From Contendibacter sp049290615 (GTDB lineage Bacteria > Pseudomonadota > Gammaproteobacteria > Competibacterales > Competibacteraceae): a stretch of DNA of 64,000 bases. The DNA is taken from contig JBATNZ010000008.1 in NCBI GenBank assembly GCA_049290615.1, forward strand, positions 9,520-73,519. The letters run 5' to 3'. The notes under the pieces were generated by a model, which was given only the letters and a program-made list of their open reading frames with translations, searched no databases and was not told where the DNA came from. This document shows positions 9,201 to 16,220 of this stretch, one piece after another (the first letter of the stretch is position 1; the number at the start of each line of letters is the position of its first letter). Made by a program: the position numbers and the translations under genes.

Positions 9201-9821
9201 GGCGGGCAAGTCGGCGGTGAATGCCAGTCGCTGGCCGCGCTTCGTATCGCGCACCTGGAAATAGGGATGCAGGATTTGCAAGCTACCGCCATCGCGGTGG
9301 CGCACGGTCAACCGGTCGCCCACCAGGTCCAGCCGACCCACGTCGAACAGCCAGCGGGCCACGTCCGGTAGCGATGACGCGGTATCGGCGGCGCCGACGT
9401 CGGCCCGCAGCCGCAGCGTTCCATCCGCCCCCTGTTCCAGCGTCAGACTGACGCCCTCCAACCGAAGGTGGCCGAACACTGGCCGCCACTCCCGCAGCGA
9501 GCGCCACAGGTTCAGGGTTGCCGTCGCTCGATTGAAACTGGCCAGCAACACCCCATTTTCGGGATCGCGCAGGCTGACGCCTTGCAGCCGCAGACCCAAC
9601 CGCCAACCCTCCCGCTCGGCGACGACCGCCTCGATCCGGGCCGGCACATGCAGATAATCGCCCAGCGCCGCCGCCAGCGCGTCGCGATGATCGTTCAGGC
9701 GCGGCAGCAGCCACCACTGCCCAAACCCCGCCACCAGCAACGCCGGCAACAGCAGCGCCAGCAACAACCGGCGGGTCCAGCGCAAGGCGCGGCGGGTCGC
9801 GCCCAGCAACCGTCGCCTCAC
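6261..9821 (-). CDS. yhdP: AsmA-family phospholipid transport protein YhdP
   Basis: This very long protein (1186 residues) belongs to the YhdP branch of the AsmA-like family. It has one N-terminal membrane segment (about residues 15-35, LLLALLLPALLVAGF) followed by a long periplasmic beta-rich region. In E. coli, YhdP, TamB and YdbH act redundantly in moving phospholipids from the inner to the outer membrane. The C-terminal AsmA-like part includes FKQGQAYTSDLTIEAPAARI and a terminal helix before the Pro/Ala-rich tail. E. coli YhdP is 1266 residues, so this one is slightly short. Its start overlaps the rng stop by four bases and its stop overlaps the nitrilase start. Confidence 0.93.
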   Translation of the reverse strand: MRRRLLGATRRALRWTRRLLLALLLPALLVAGFGQWWLLPRLNDHRDALAAALGDYLHVPARIEAVVAEREGWRLGLRLQGVSLRDPENGVLLASFNRATATLNLWRSLREWRPVFGHLRLEGVSLTLEQGADGTLRLRADVGAADTASSLPDVARWLFDVGRLDLVGDRLTVRHRDGGSLQILHPYFQVRDTKRGQRLAFTADLPAEFGDQFQLDVERLHADPESWRGTVALRADRPHRFEWSQGGDQWWGRIHGLHAQEATAWVLPWLDEPTRQWLAALDPRGEAPEITVRIDPTTGSYAVTARLREAAFQSVRDLPGFDHLTGTLEFTPEQGAIALDSRKVQVDTAGLLRAPVMFDTLTGTVAWTREVDGLRLESAGLDLANADLNARVWGRVTVPATGTPLLDLQSRYRDVKVSAARHYLPVTVIPPDGIAWLDQALVGGRVVSGDALLRGPATAFPFDQDEGLFETRFQVEGAVLDYAPGWPRLEAGQGMVRFRNRGLQVEIGAGRLLDAKVENIAARIDDLESVVVRAKGRVKGPGASLWQALKDSPFGRDLGDDLPNLRIGGASTLDLELTIPTDSRPGQARGRVGLRDNRVALPAWNLEFDRLRGELHFTEATLDAKALQTRLRGEPVRLDLDLVGREGRRDLRARLRGRLGPGALVGESAARVLERHVNGKSLWETVLTVPTRRRERLDPVPPFTLDLNSDLRGMAVQLPAPLGKAASEARPIKIGLHPRAGDALDVTLAYGEGVRAALELADFARDPRLARGELRINAGEAKLPEAPGLAVIADLPRWEWTVFPSSPEDAAGSWRGLRHLDARIGELTLGRQTIAGVMLSAVRGNHELRIDLDGATLAGRVTLPDEPSPERPINAALRRLHLRRAAESAPAGSPDANAQITDPRRLPPLVLTATDLRLNGAELGRLRLVAMPRPDGIRLTEFKLASERQRLDATGDWEWAGKGQTSRLRATLHSQALGETLAAFGYAGVGIARGETEAELAVEWAGALPEFALERLEGTLKLQVGPGQLLDVDPGMGRMVGLFNVQNLLRRLTLDFSDLMQPGMGFDRIAGQFTFKQGQAYTSDLTIEAPAARIQIEGRTDLKQHNYDQRITVIPRLGGALPVAGVLAGGPAVGAVVLLAERLLQKGIEQATQYRYALTGSWDRPVMELLEEPQPATPAKGPAGDQ

Positions 9822-11317
9822 ATCAGCACCACGTCGTATTGCTCGCGGGGATAAAGCGTCTCGGCCTGAAACTTGATGGGGATGCCCACGAAGGCTTCGA
9901 GTTGCGCCACGCTGGTGGATTCCTGATCCAGCATGGCGTCCACCACGTCCGGCGCGGCCAACACCACGAACTGGCGCGGCGAATACTGGCGGGTCTCGCG
10001 CAACAGTTCGCGGAAGATTTCATAGCACACGGTTTCCGCGGTCTTGATCGAACCACGCCCGTCGCACAGCGGACACGGCTCGCACAGGATTTGCTCCAGA
10101 CTTTCGCGGGTGCGCTTGCGGGTCATCTCCACCAGTCCCAGCGGGGACACCTGCGAAATATGGCTCTTGGCGCGGTCCTTCTCCAGATGCTTCTCCAGCG
10201 CCCGCAGCACCGCCTGTCGGTGCTCCTCGCTCACCATGTCGATGAAATCGAGAATGATGATCCCACCCAGATTGCGCAGCCGCAATTGGCGGGCGATGGC
10301 GGTGGCCGCTTCCAGGTTGGTCTTGAAGATGGTCTCTTCGAGGTTGCGATGCCCCACGTAAGCGCCGGTATTGACGTCGATGGTGGTCATCGCCTCGGTC
10401 TGATCCACGATCAGATAGCCACCGGATTTGAGCGGCACCTTCTTGACCAGCGCCCGCTGGATTTCGTCCTCGATGCCGTACAACTCGAAAATCGGTCGCT
10501 CGCCGGGATAGTGTTCCAGGCGCGGCCCCATCTCGGGCACGAACTTGTCGGCGAAGGCCAACATCCGCTGGCAGGTCTCGCGCGAATCGATGCGGACTTT
10601 CTCCACGCCGTCGCCGATGAAATCGCGCAACACCCGCAGCACCAGCGGCAAATCCTCGTACAGGGCGCCGACGCCGGCGGTGTCCCTGATCCGCTCGCGG
10701 ATGGAATCCCACAGCCGCTGCAGGAACTGCATGTCGGCCCGCAGCGCCCCGGATTCCGCGCCCTCCGCCGCGGTGCGCACGATGTAACCGCCGCCGAATT
10801 CGGCGCGGAAGGCGTTGACCATCTCCTTCAGGCGCTGCCGCTCGCGCTCGCTGTCGATCTTGACCGATATCCCGGCCATGTCGGAATCGGCCAGGAACAC
10901 CAGAAACCGCGACGGCAGGGTAATGTGCGTGGTCAGCCGCGCGCCCTTGGTGCCGATGGGATCCTTGATGACCTGCACCACCAGTTCCTGACCCTCGCGC
11001 ACCAGATCGGTGATGGCGAGGGCCGCGCGATCGCCACCGGCCGCCGCGTCGCTGACCGGCATGGATTCGGGGCGGATGTCGGAGACATGCAGAAACGCGG
11101 CCCGCTCCAGGCCAATGTCCACGAACGCCGCTTCCATGCCGGGCAGCACCCGACACACCCGGCCCTTGTAGATGTTGCCGACCAGGCCGCGCTTGCCGGC
11201 CCGTTCGATCAGAATCTCTTGCAGGACGCCGTTTTCGACCACGGCGACCCGGGTTTCGCGGGGCGTGACGTTGATCAGGATTTCGTCGCCCGTGCCGCCT
11301 TCGGCGCGTGTCGCCAT
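9818..11317 (-). CDS. rng: Ribonuclease G
   Basis: This is an RNase E/G-family endoribonuclease involved in 16S rRNA 5'-end maturation and mRNA decay. It has 499 residues, against 489 in E. coli, with no long C-terminal scaffold, so it is RNase G rather than RNase E. Visible features are the S1 region (GNIYKGRVCRVLPGMEAAFVD), the first-domain motif IDQTEAMTTIDVNTG containing the catalytic aspartate, ILDFIDM, and the zinc-link CPLC near the end. The N-terminus has about eight extra residues before EILINVTP. The start lies 32 bases past the maf stop, and yhdP follows with a four-base overlap. Confidence 0.96.
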   Translation of the reverse strand: MATRAEGGTGDEILINVTPRETRVAVVENGVLQEILIERAGKRGLVGNIYKGRVCRVLPGMEAAFVDIGLERAAFLHVSDIRPESMPVSDAAAGGDRAALAITDLVREGQELVVQVIKDPIGTKGARLTTHITLPSRFLVFLADSDMAGISVKIDSERERQRLKEMVNAFRAEFGGGYIVRTAAEGAESGALRADMQFLQRLWDSIRERIRDTAGVGALYEDLPLVLRVLRDFIGDGVEKVRIDSRETCQRMLAFADKFVPEMGPRLEHYPGERPIFELYGIEDEIQRALVKKVPLKSGGYLIVDQTEAMTTIDVNTGAYVGHRNLEETIFKTNLEAATAIARQLRLRNLGGIIILDFIDMVSEEHRQAVLRALEKHLEKDRAKSHISQVSPLGLVEMTRKRTRESLEQILCEPCPLCDGRGSIKTAETVCYEIFRELLRETRQYSPRQFVVLAAPDVVDAMLDQESTSVAQLEAFVGIPIKFQAETLYPREQYDVVLM

Positions 11318-11349
11318 GGGATCTCAGTCCATCGGGAAGTGAAAGAGTG

Positions 11350-11931
11350 CTAGAGGGGAGTGCCAAACGCCCGCAGCAGTTCGGCGGTTTCAAACAGCGG
11401 CAGGCCCATCACGCCGGAGTAACTTCCGCGCAATTGGATGATGAACGCCGCCGCCCGGCCCTGAATCGCGTAACCGCCGGCCTTGTCCAGCGGTTCGCCG
11501 CTGTCCCAGTAGGCGGCGCGTTCCGCCGGTTCCAGTTCGCGAAACCAGACCCGGCTCTCCTGGACTTTGACCGCGCTCCGCGCCGGAGTCGCCAGCGCCA
11601 CCGCGCTTAACACCCGATGCTCGCGGCCGGACAGGAGCGCCAGCATCGCCAGCCCCTCGTCCCGGTCGCGGGGTTTGCCAAGAATGACGTTATTCACCAC
11701 CACCGCCGTGTCCGCGCCCAGCACTGGCGCGGGTTTCCGTCGACCCAGCGCCGCGCAACCGGTTCGCGCCTTGAGCAGCGCCAGTCGCGCCACGCAGTCG
11801 CGGGGTGTCTCGTCTGACAGGGGAGTTTCATCCACCTCCAGCCGCACCAGGCGGTAGGACACGCCGATCTGGCGCAGCAGTTCGCGGCGGCGCGGCGAGG
11901 CGGAGGCGAGGTAAACGTAGGGAACCGGCAT
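11350..11931 (-). CDS. maf: Maf-like nucleoside triphosphate pyrophosphatase
   Basis: This 193-residue Maf/Ham1-fold protein hydrolyses non-canonical or excess nucleoside triphosphates; E. coli YhdE (dTTP/UTP specific) is the closest functional model and also sits next to rng. It shows the substrate loop LASASPRRRELL, the GADTAVVV motif with the metal-binding Asp, the GKPRDRDE motif, and YAIQGRAA near the end. It starts 1 base past the rlmH stop. In many relatives mreBCD lies upstream of maf-rng, but here rlmH, rsfS and nadD take that place. Confidence 0.93.
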   Translation of the reverse strand: MPVPYVYLASASPRRRELLRQIGVSYRLVRLEVDETPLSDETPRDCVARLALLKARTGCAALGRRKPAPVLGADTAVVVNNVILGKPRDRDEGLAMLALLSGREHRVLSAVALATPARSAVKVQESRVWFRELEPAERAAYWDSGEPLDKAGGYAIQGRAAAFIIQLRGSYSGVMGLPLFETAELLRAFGTPL

Positions 11932-11932
11932 G

Positions 11933-12403
11933 TCAGGCGCGGTGATAGGGGTGGTTGTGCAACAGGCTCCAGGCCCGATACATCTGTTCGGCGACCACCA
12001 CCCGCACCAGCGGATGCGGCAGGGTCAGCCGCGACAGCGACCAAAGCTGGTCGGCGCGGGTACGGCAGGCGGGATCCAGGCCATCCGGCCCACCGATCAG
12101 CAGGCTCGGATCGCGACCCTCCCGCAGCCACCCGGCCAGTTGTTCGGCCAGTTCCGCCGTACTCCATTGCGGGCCGCGCTCGTCCAGAGCGATGAGACGG
12201 GAACCGGGTGAAACCGCCGCCAATAACCGTTCGCCCTCGGCACGAACGAGGCGGGCCAGATCAGCGTTGGGGCCGCGCTTGCCGGTGGGAATTTCGAGCA
12301 GGGTCAACGCGCATTCGCGCGGCAGGCGCGCGGCGTATTCGGCGTAACCAGTCTTGACCCAGTCCGGCATTCGGGCGCCGACGGCGAGCAGATGAATTTT
12401 CAT
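11933..12403 (-). CDS. rlmH: 23S rRNA pseudouridine-1915 N3-methyltransferase RlmH
   Basis: This SPOUT-class methyltransferase acts on pseudouridine 1915 of helix 69 in assembled 70S ribosomes. From MKIHLLAVGARMP the length is 156 residues, matching E. coli RlmH (155). The SAM-binding trefoil knot is visible as LIGGPDGLD and the C-terminal substrate end as RVVVAEQMYRAW with NHPYHRA. I use the ATG at 12403; the open frame extends 60 bases further upstream without family similarity. It follows rsfS by 23 bases, an arrangement conserved in most bacteria. Confidence 0.97.
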   Translation of the reverse strand: MKIHLLAVGARMPDWVKTGYAEYAARLPRECALTLLEIPTGKRGPNADLARLVRAEGERLLAAVSPGSRLIALDERGPQWSTAELAEQLAGWLREGRDPSLLIGGPDGLDPACRTRADQLWSLSRLTLPHPLVRVVVAEQMYRAWSLLHNHPYHRA

Positions 12404-12426
12404 GGGAACCGCGACAAGCTGGCGCC

Positions 12427-12771
12427 TCAGTGCCTCAGCGTTCTGGCGGTATCCACCGCCCACAGCTTTTCCAGGTTATAGAAGTCGCGGGTCTGCGGCA
12501 GCATGACATGCACCACGATGTCGCCAAGGTCCACCAGCACCCATTCGGCTTCCCGCTCGCCTTCGACGCCCAGCGGGCGAACGCCGGCCAACCGACATTT
12601 TTCGATCACTTTGTCGGCCAGTGCCTTGACCTGACGGGTGGACGTACCGCTGGCCACCACCATCAGGTCGGTAAAACTGGCGATGCCGCGCACGTCCAGG
12701 ACCGTGAGGTGCTGGGCCTTCAGTTCTTCCAGGGCGTCAATGACGATCTTTCGCAGCGCTTCGAGTTGCAT
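12427..12771 (-). CDS. rsfS: Ribosomal silencing factor RsfS
   Basis: This 114-residue protein of the Iojap/DUF143 family binds ribosomal protein L14 and blocks subunit joining in stationary phase or starvation. It contains the family core: LDVRGIASFTDLMVVASGTS, then GEREAEWVLVDLGDIVVHVM and ARTLRH at the end. The length fits (E. coli 105). The gene lies between nadD and rlmH on the same strand, the canonical order. Confidence 0.97.
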   Translation of the reverse strand: MQLEALRKIVIDALEELKAQHLTVLDVRGIASFTDLMVVASGTSTRQVKALADKVIEKCRLAGVRPLGVEGEREAEWVLVDLGDIVVHVMLPQTRDFYNLEKLWAVDTARTLRH

Positions 12772-12789
12772 GGATTCGGGTTTACCTCC

Positions 12790-13503
12790 TCACGCGGAGA
12801 CGGGAGTTTTGGCGGGTGGCGGCCGGTACAGCGCCCGGTCGTGAATGGTGGCTAGCACCGCTTCCGGCAACAGGTAGCGGGGCGACTGGCCGCGCGCCAG
12901 CAGGGTACGGATGTGGGTGGCGGAAATGTCGAGCTGAGTCACCGGCTGAAACAGGATGCCGCCGGCCGGTTTCTGGCGCAGCGCGCGCGCATCGTGGAGC
13001 ATCCGCGGGGCGACGAATTCCTCCAGCGCCGGCGGCAGGGGTCGCAATACGCCGGGCCGCCGCATCACCACGATATGGGCCAGATGGGTCAACTCCCGCC
13101 AGCGATGCCAGGTATGCAACTCCCGGAAGGCGTCGGCGCCGACGAGCAGACACAGCGGCGTATCAGCGCCGAAGTCCCCACGCAGCGAAGTCAGGGTATC
13201 CACCATGTAGGACGGACCCTCACGGCGCAGTTCCCGGTCGTCGGTTACAAAGCCAGCCTGTCCGACCGTAGCCAGTCGCACCAGCGCCAATCGCTGTTCG
13301 GCGGTGACCGATGGCGTGTCGCGATGCGTCGGAATCCGGCAGGGCACGAAGCGGACCTCGGCCAGTTCCAGCGCGTCCAGCAACTCCAGCGCCGGCCGCA
13401 GATGACCGTGGTGGATGGGGTCGAAGGTGCCGCCCAGAATGCCGATGGGGTGGGGCGCGGGGCGCGGGGCGCGGGGTGAATCCACGGTTTTGTCGTTCGT
13501 CAC
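12790..13503 (-). CDS. nadD: Nicotinate-nucleotide adenylyltransferase NadD
   Basis: This enzyme transfers AMP from ATP to nicotinate mononucleotide in NAD synthesis. The nucleotidyltransferase motif GGTFDPIHHGHL lies at about residues 24-35 and the ISATHIR motif near the C-terminus. I place the start at a GTG (13503) preceded by GAGGCG about nine bases away, giving 237 residues; the longer open frame back to 13749 is not family-like. The stretch just after the start (13454-13474) is three tandem copies of a 7-bp GGCGCGG unit that encode a Pro/Arg/Ala-rich lead before the Rossmann core. holA and proA, the usual upstream neighbours, lie at the far right of the window. Confidence 0.93.
   Translation of the reverse strand: MTNDKTVDSPRAPRPAPHPIGILGGTFDPIHHGHLRPALELLDALELAEVRFVPCRIPTHRDTPSVTAEQRLALVRLATVGQAGFVTDDRELRREGPSYMVDTLTSLRGDFGADTPLCLLVGADAFRELHTWHRWRELTHLAHIVVMRRPGVLRPLPPALEEFVAPRMLHDARALRQKPAGGILFQPVTQLDISATHIRTLLARGQSPRYLLPEAVLATIHDRALYRPPPAKTPVSA
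13454..13474. repeat. Three tandem 7-bp GGCGCGG units inside nadD start region
   Basis: Exactly three copies of GGCGCGG are in tandem, flanked by further G-runs. They lie in codons about 10 to 17 of nadD as called. A unit gain or loss would shift the nadD frame. Confidence 0.8.
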
Positions 13504-13684
13504 GGTTTGCGCCTCAGTTCTCGTACCCCAAGGCTCGGTTGATCTTGTTGATCGCGGTGGGCAAATGCCGCCGTCAAGCTTAGTCACAACAGCAGGCGCA
13601 CCAGCCGGTCGGCGAGGTGGGTTCGCGGCGGCGGCGAAGATAGCATGATAGCAGTTCCAGATGAGGTTGGTTTTATACAGTCTC

Positions 13685-14740
13685 TCATCCCTGGTAAAGC
13701 CCGCTCTTGAGGTATTCATCGTGGGCGTGGCGCAGCAGCACCACGACAACCGCCGCCACCGGCAGCGCCAGCAGGATGCCGAAGAAGCCGAACAGGTGGC
13801 CGCCGGTCAGCACCGCGAACAGGACCGCTACCGGATGCAGACCGATACGGTCGCCGACCAGTTTCGGGGTCAAAAAGAAATCGCTGATGAACTGGCCAAC
13901 GCCGAATACGATCAGAACTGGAATCAGGCTCAGGAAACTGTGGAATTGCAGCAGGGCGATGATGCTGGCGGCGAGAATGCCGACGATCAGGCCCAGGTAG
14001 GGCACGAAGCTCACCAGACCCGCCAGCATCCCGATCAGCAGCGAGAACTCCAGACCGATGATGGCCAGCCCCACCGAGTACATAACGCCCAGAGTTCCCA
14101 TCACAATCAACTGGCCGCGCAGGAACGCGCCGATGACCTGATCCGATTCTTGCGCCAGCTTGCTCACGGTTGGTTCGACGCGGCGCGGCAGCAGTTCGCG
14201 GACCTGGGCGACCAGCACGTCCCAGTCGCGCAGCAGGTAGAAGGTCACCACGGGCACCAGCACCAGATTGGCGATCCAGGCGAAAACCACGATCGATGAG
14301 GCTCGCAACGACTCCAGCAGGCCGCCGGCCAGATCGCCGATCTCTTGGGCATACGCCAGCAGCTTGTCGCGCAACTGGCTCAGATCGAACAGTGCCGAGT
14401 CGATCCCCAGCGTGTCGCTCAGCCAGGGCAGAATGCTGGTTTGCAGCCAATCGAGGTAAGCCGGCAGCTTGTGCATGAGTCCCTTGAACTGATGCGCCGA
14501 CAGGGGAATCAGCAATAACAACAGCAGCAACAGCCCCAGGATGATCGCGCCGAACACCAGCGTCACCGCCCAGGACCGCGACAGCTTGCGCGCTTCCAGC
14601 CGGTCGATCAGCGGGTCGCCCAGGTAGGCCAGCAGGGCGGCGAGCAGGAAGGGGGTCAGCACCGGCGCCAGCAGGTACAGCAGGCCGATGAGGATCGCCG
14701 CGAAAATCAGCCAGAAGCGGGTGCGGAATGCGCGTTCCAT
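13685..14740 (-). CDS. AI-2E family transporter (PerM-like permease)
   Basis: This 351-residue integral membrane protein has about eight predicted helices, including an N-terminal pair (LIFAAILIGLLYLLAPVLTPF) and the family's conserved later region with GQFISDFFLTPKLVGDRIGLHP and GHLFGFFGILLALPVAA. The family (PF01594) includes the putative autoinducer-2 exporter TqsA and PerM/YdgG-type permeases; substrate cannot be assigned. It is codirectional with the pgsA-like gene upstream, with 25 bases between them. It ends about 180 bases before the nadD start; I see nothing noteworthy in that gap. Confidence 0.9.
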   Translation of the reverse strand: MERAFRTRFWLIFAAILIGLLYLLAPVLTPFLLAALLAYLGDPLIDRLEARKLSRSWAVTLVFGAIILGLLLLLLLLIPLSAHQFKGLMHKLPAYLDWLQTSILPWLSDTLGIDSALFDLSQLRDKLLAYAQEIGDLAGGLLESLRASSIVVFAWIANLVLVPVVTFYLLRDWDVLVAQVRELLPRRVEPTVSKLAQESDQVIGAFLRGQLIVMGTLGVMYSVGLAIIGLEFSLLIGMLAGLVSFVPYLGLIVGILAASIIALLQFHSFLSLIPVLIVFGVGQFISDFFLTPKLVGDRIGLHPVAVLFAVLTGGHLFGFFGILLALPVAAVVVVLLRHAHDEYLKSGLYQG

Positions 14741-14765
14741 GGAGGAGTACCTTTGATTCTGAGAC

Positions 14766-15359
14766 TCAGGGCGCGTCGTGGGAAGAGCCAGCCGGGTGTT
14801 GGGTCTTGCGCCGGGCCAGATGTCCCCAGCGCCAAACGTAGGCCGCGCCGCTCCAGACGGTGGTCAGGGCGGTCAGATAAATGCCGCCGGCCAGCAGCCA
14901 CTCCGGCAGTGGCGCCAGCCCGTAATGGACGATCACCGCGCAGACCAGCGTCAATTGCACGAACGTATTCAGCTTGCTGATCATGAGCGGCGCGGCGCGG
15001 AGACGCTCGACCCGCAGGTGGTAGGCGACCGCGCCGACGACGATGAGCAGGTCGCGCCCGATCACCAGCGCCACCAGCCAGCCCGGCAGTTCCTTGAGCC
15101 AGCCCAGCGCCAGGATCGCTCCGATGAGCAACAGTTTGTCGGCGATCGGATCGAGCAGGCCGCCCAGTTCGCTGGTCCAGCCGTGGTATTTGGCCAGGAA
15201 ACCGTCCAGCGCGTCGGACACGCCGGCGAGCACGAACAGCAACAGCGCCGCTCCGTAGCGCTCCTCCAGCAGCAGCCACAGAAAGGGCGCCACCAGCAGA
15301 ATGCGCAGGCCGGTGATTAAATTGGGGATGTCGCGGGGCTTAAAAGGTAGCGGGGCCAC
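14766..15359 (-). CDS. pgsA: CDP-alcohol phosphatidyltransferase, PgsA-like
   Basis: This 197-residue membrane enzyme has the CDP-alcohol phosphotransferase signature: SDALDGFLAKYHG, then GGLLDPIADK, giving the DGxxA-x8-GxxxDxxxD pattern of the Mg-binding active site. Several hydrophobic helices follow. The size and the NLITGLRILLVAPF start fit phosphatidylglycerophosphate synthase, which makes phosphatidylglycerol phosphate from CDP-diacylglycerol and glycerol 3-phosphate. A second PgsA-like paralogue elsewhere in the genome cannot be excluded, so the symbol is probable. It is probably cotranscribed with the permease gene downstream. Confidence 0.8.
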   Translation of the reverse strand: MAPLPFKPRDIPNLITGLRILLVAPFLWLLLEERYGAALLLFVLAGVSDALDGFLAKYHGWTSELGGLLDPIADKLLLIGAILALGWLKELPGWLVALVIGRDLLIVVGAVAYHLRVERLRAAPLMISKLNTFVQLTLVCAVIVHYGLAPLPEWLLAGGIYLTALTTVWSGAAYVWRWGHLARRKTQHPAGSSHDAP

Positions 15360-15659
15360 GGCGGCGGCGTCCGGATGATGGAGAAAATCCTGGGTATGCC
15401 GGCAAAACCTGGATACCCCGAATGATAGCGTAGTTCGCCAAACTTCCCATCATGCCGAGTTCGGGACTACGGTTTGGTCAACACGAAGTTGATGCTTCCT
15501 ATTTTCCGTGTTTTCCATGGATGAATGTATCGAGTGTTCCACGGAACAAAACTGACGGAGCACTGCGTTTCTGGCGAACGGAACCGGCGACGGTAGCCAG
15601 CGGAATGTTAAACTGGACAAATTCGCACCAAGCAACTTATCTCAACCGAGTAATCAGCC
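15360..15659. other. Divergent intergenic region, no gene seen
   Basis: This 300-base stretch separates the minus-strand pgsA-like gene from the plus-strand Sel1 gene, so it should hold both promoters. A 61-codon minus-strand frame lies in it but has no recognisable features. I could not pick a convincing -35/-10 pair. Short inverted pieces are present but no terminator. Confidence 0.4.
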
Positions 15660-16196
15660 ATGAACAAACCGCTTTTCCTGCTGCTGGCGGGCAGCCTGTT
15701 GATGACCGCTCCCACCTGGGCGGCCGATGGCGACTGGGACCGAGCCAAGACCGCTCACGAGCGTGGCGATTACGCCGCCGAACTCGCTATCGTCCGGCCA
15801 CTGGCGGAGCAGGGCGTTCCCTTCGCCCAGTTCAACCTGGGTGTGCTGTACGACAACGGCCATGGCTTGCCAGAGGACAACGCCCTGGCGATGCAGTGGT
15901 ACCGGAAGGCGGCGGAGCAGGGTTTGCCGCAGGCGCAGGTCAATCTGGCCATCATGTACGAGGAAGGCGAGGGGGCGCCGCCGGATTACGCGCAAGCCTA
16001 CTTCTGGTACGCGCTGGCGGATGCCCAGGGCGACGGCCAGGCGCCGCAGGCCAAGCAGGATGTCATGAAAAAAATGAGTCCGGCCCAGATCGGGGTAGCG
16101 GAACAGCGGGTCAAGGAGTTCAAGGCCAAGCATCCCTTCCGTATCCCACCGCTGCCAGCCCCTGATTCCGGCACCCCGCACGGCGGGAACAATTGA
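15660..16196 (+). CDS. Secreted Sel1-repeat protein
   Basis: The product is 178 residues with a clear signal peptide (cleavage expected after TAPTWAA, about residue 22) followed by Sel1-like (SLR) helical repeats: one full repeat in AEQGVPFAQFNLGVLYDNG and another in AEQGLPQAQVNLAIMYEEG, plus a third partial YAQAYFWYALADAQGDG. Such repeats mediate protein-protein contacts in periplasmic or regulatory proteins; no specific partner is evident. The C-terminus is proline-rich. It converges on the MltD gene with 24 bases between the stops, so it stands as a single-gene unit. Confidence 0.88.
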   Translation: MNKPLFLLLAGSLLMTAPTWAADGDWDRAKTAHERGDYAAELAIVRPLAEQGVPFAQFNLGVLYDNGHGLPEDNALAMQWYRKAAEQGLPQAQVNLAIMYEEGEGAPPDYAQAYFWYALADAQGDGQAPQAKQDVMKKMSPAQIGVAEQRVKEFKAKHPFRIPPLPAPDSGTPHGGNN

Positions 16197-16220
16197 GCCG
16201 ATCCACGCGCGCCATCCGGC

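Noticed and set aside
9839..11353. 504-codon plus-strand frame opposite rng
   Set aside because: It is His/Gln-rich shadow of ribonuclease G.
12790..13749. A 319-residue version of NadD
   Set aside because: The upstream part has no family similarity; a GTG at 13503 with a ribosome-binding site gives the normal length.
15450..15635. 61-codon minus-strand frame in the pgsA-Sel1 intergenic region
   Set aside because: No ribosome-binding site, domain or composition support; it overlaps the expected promoter zone.
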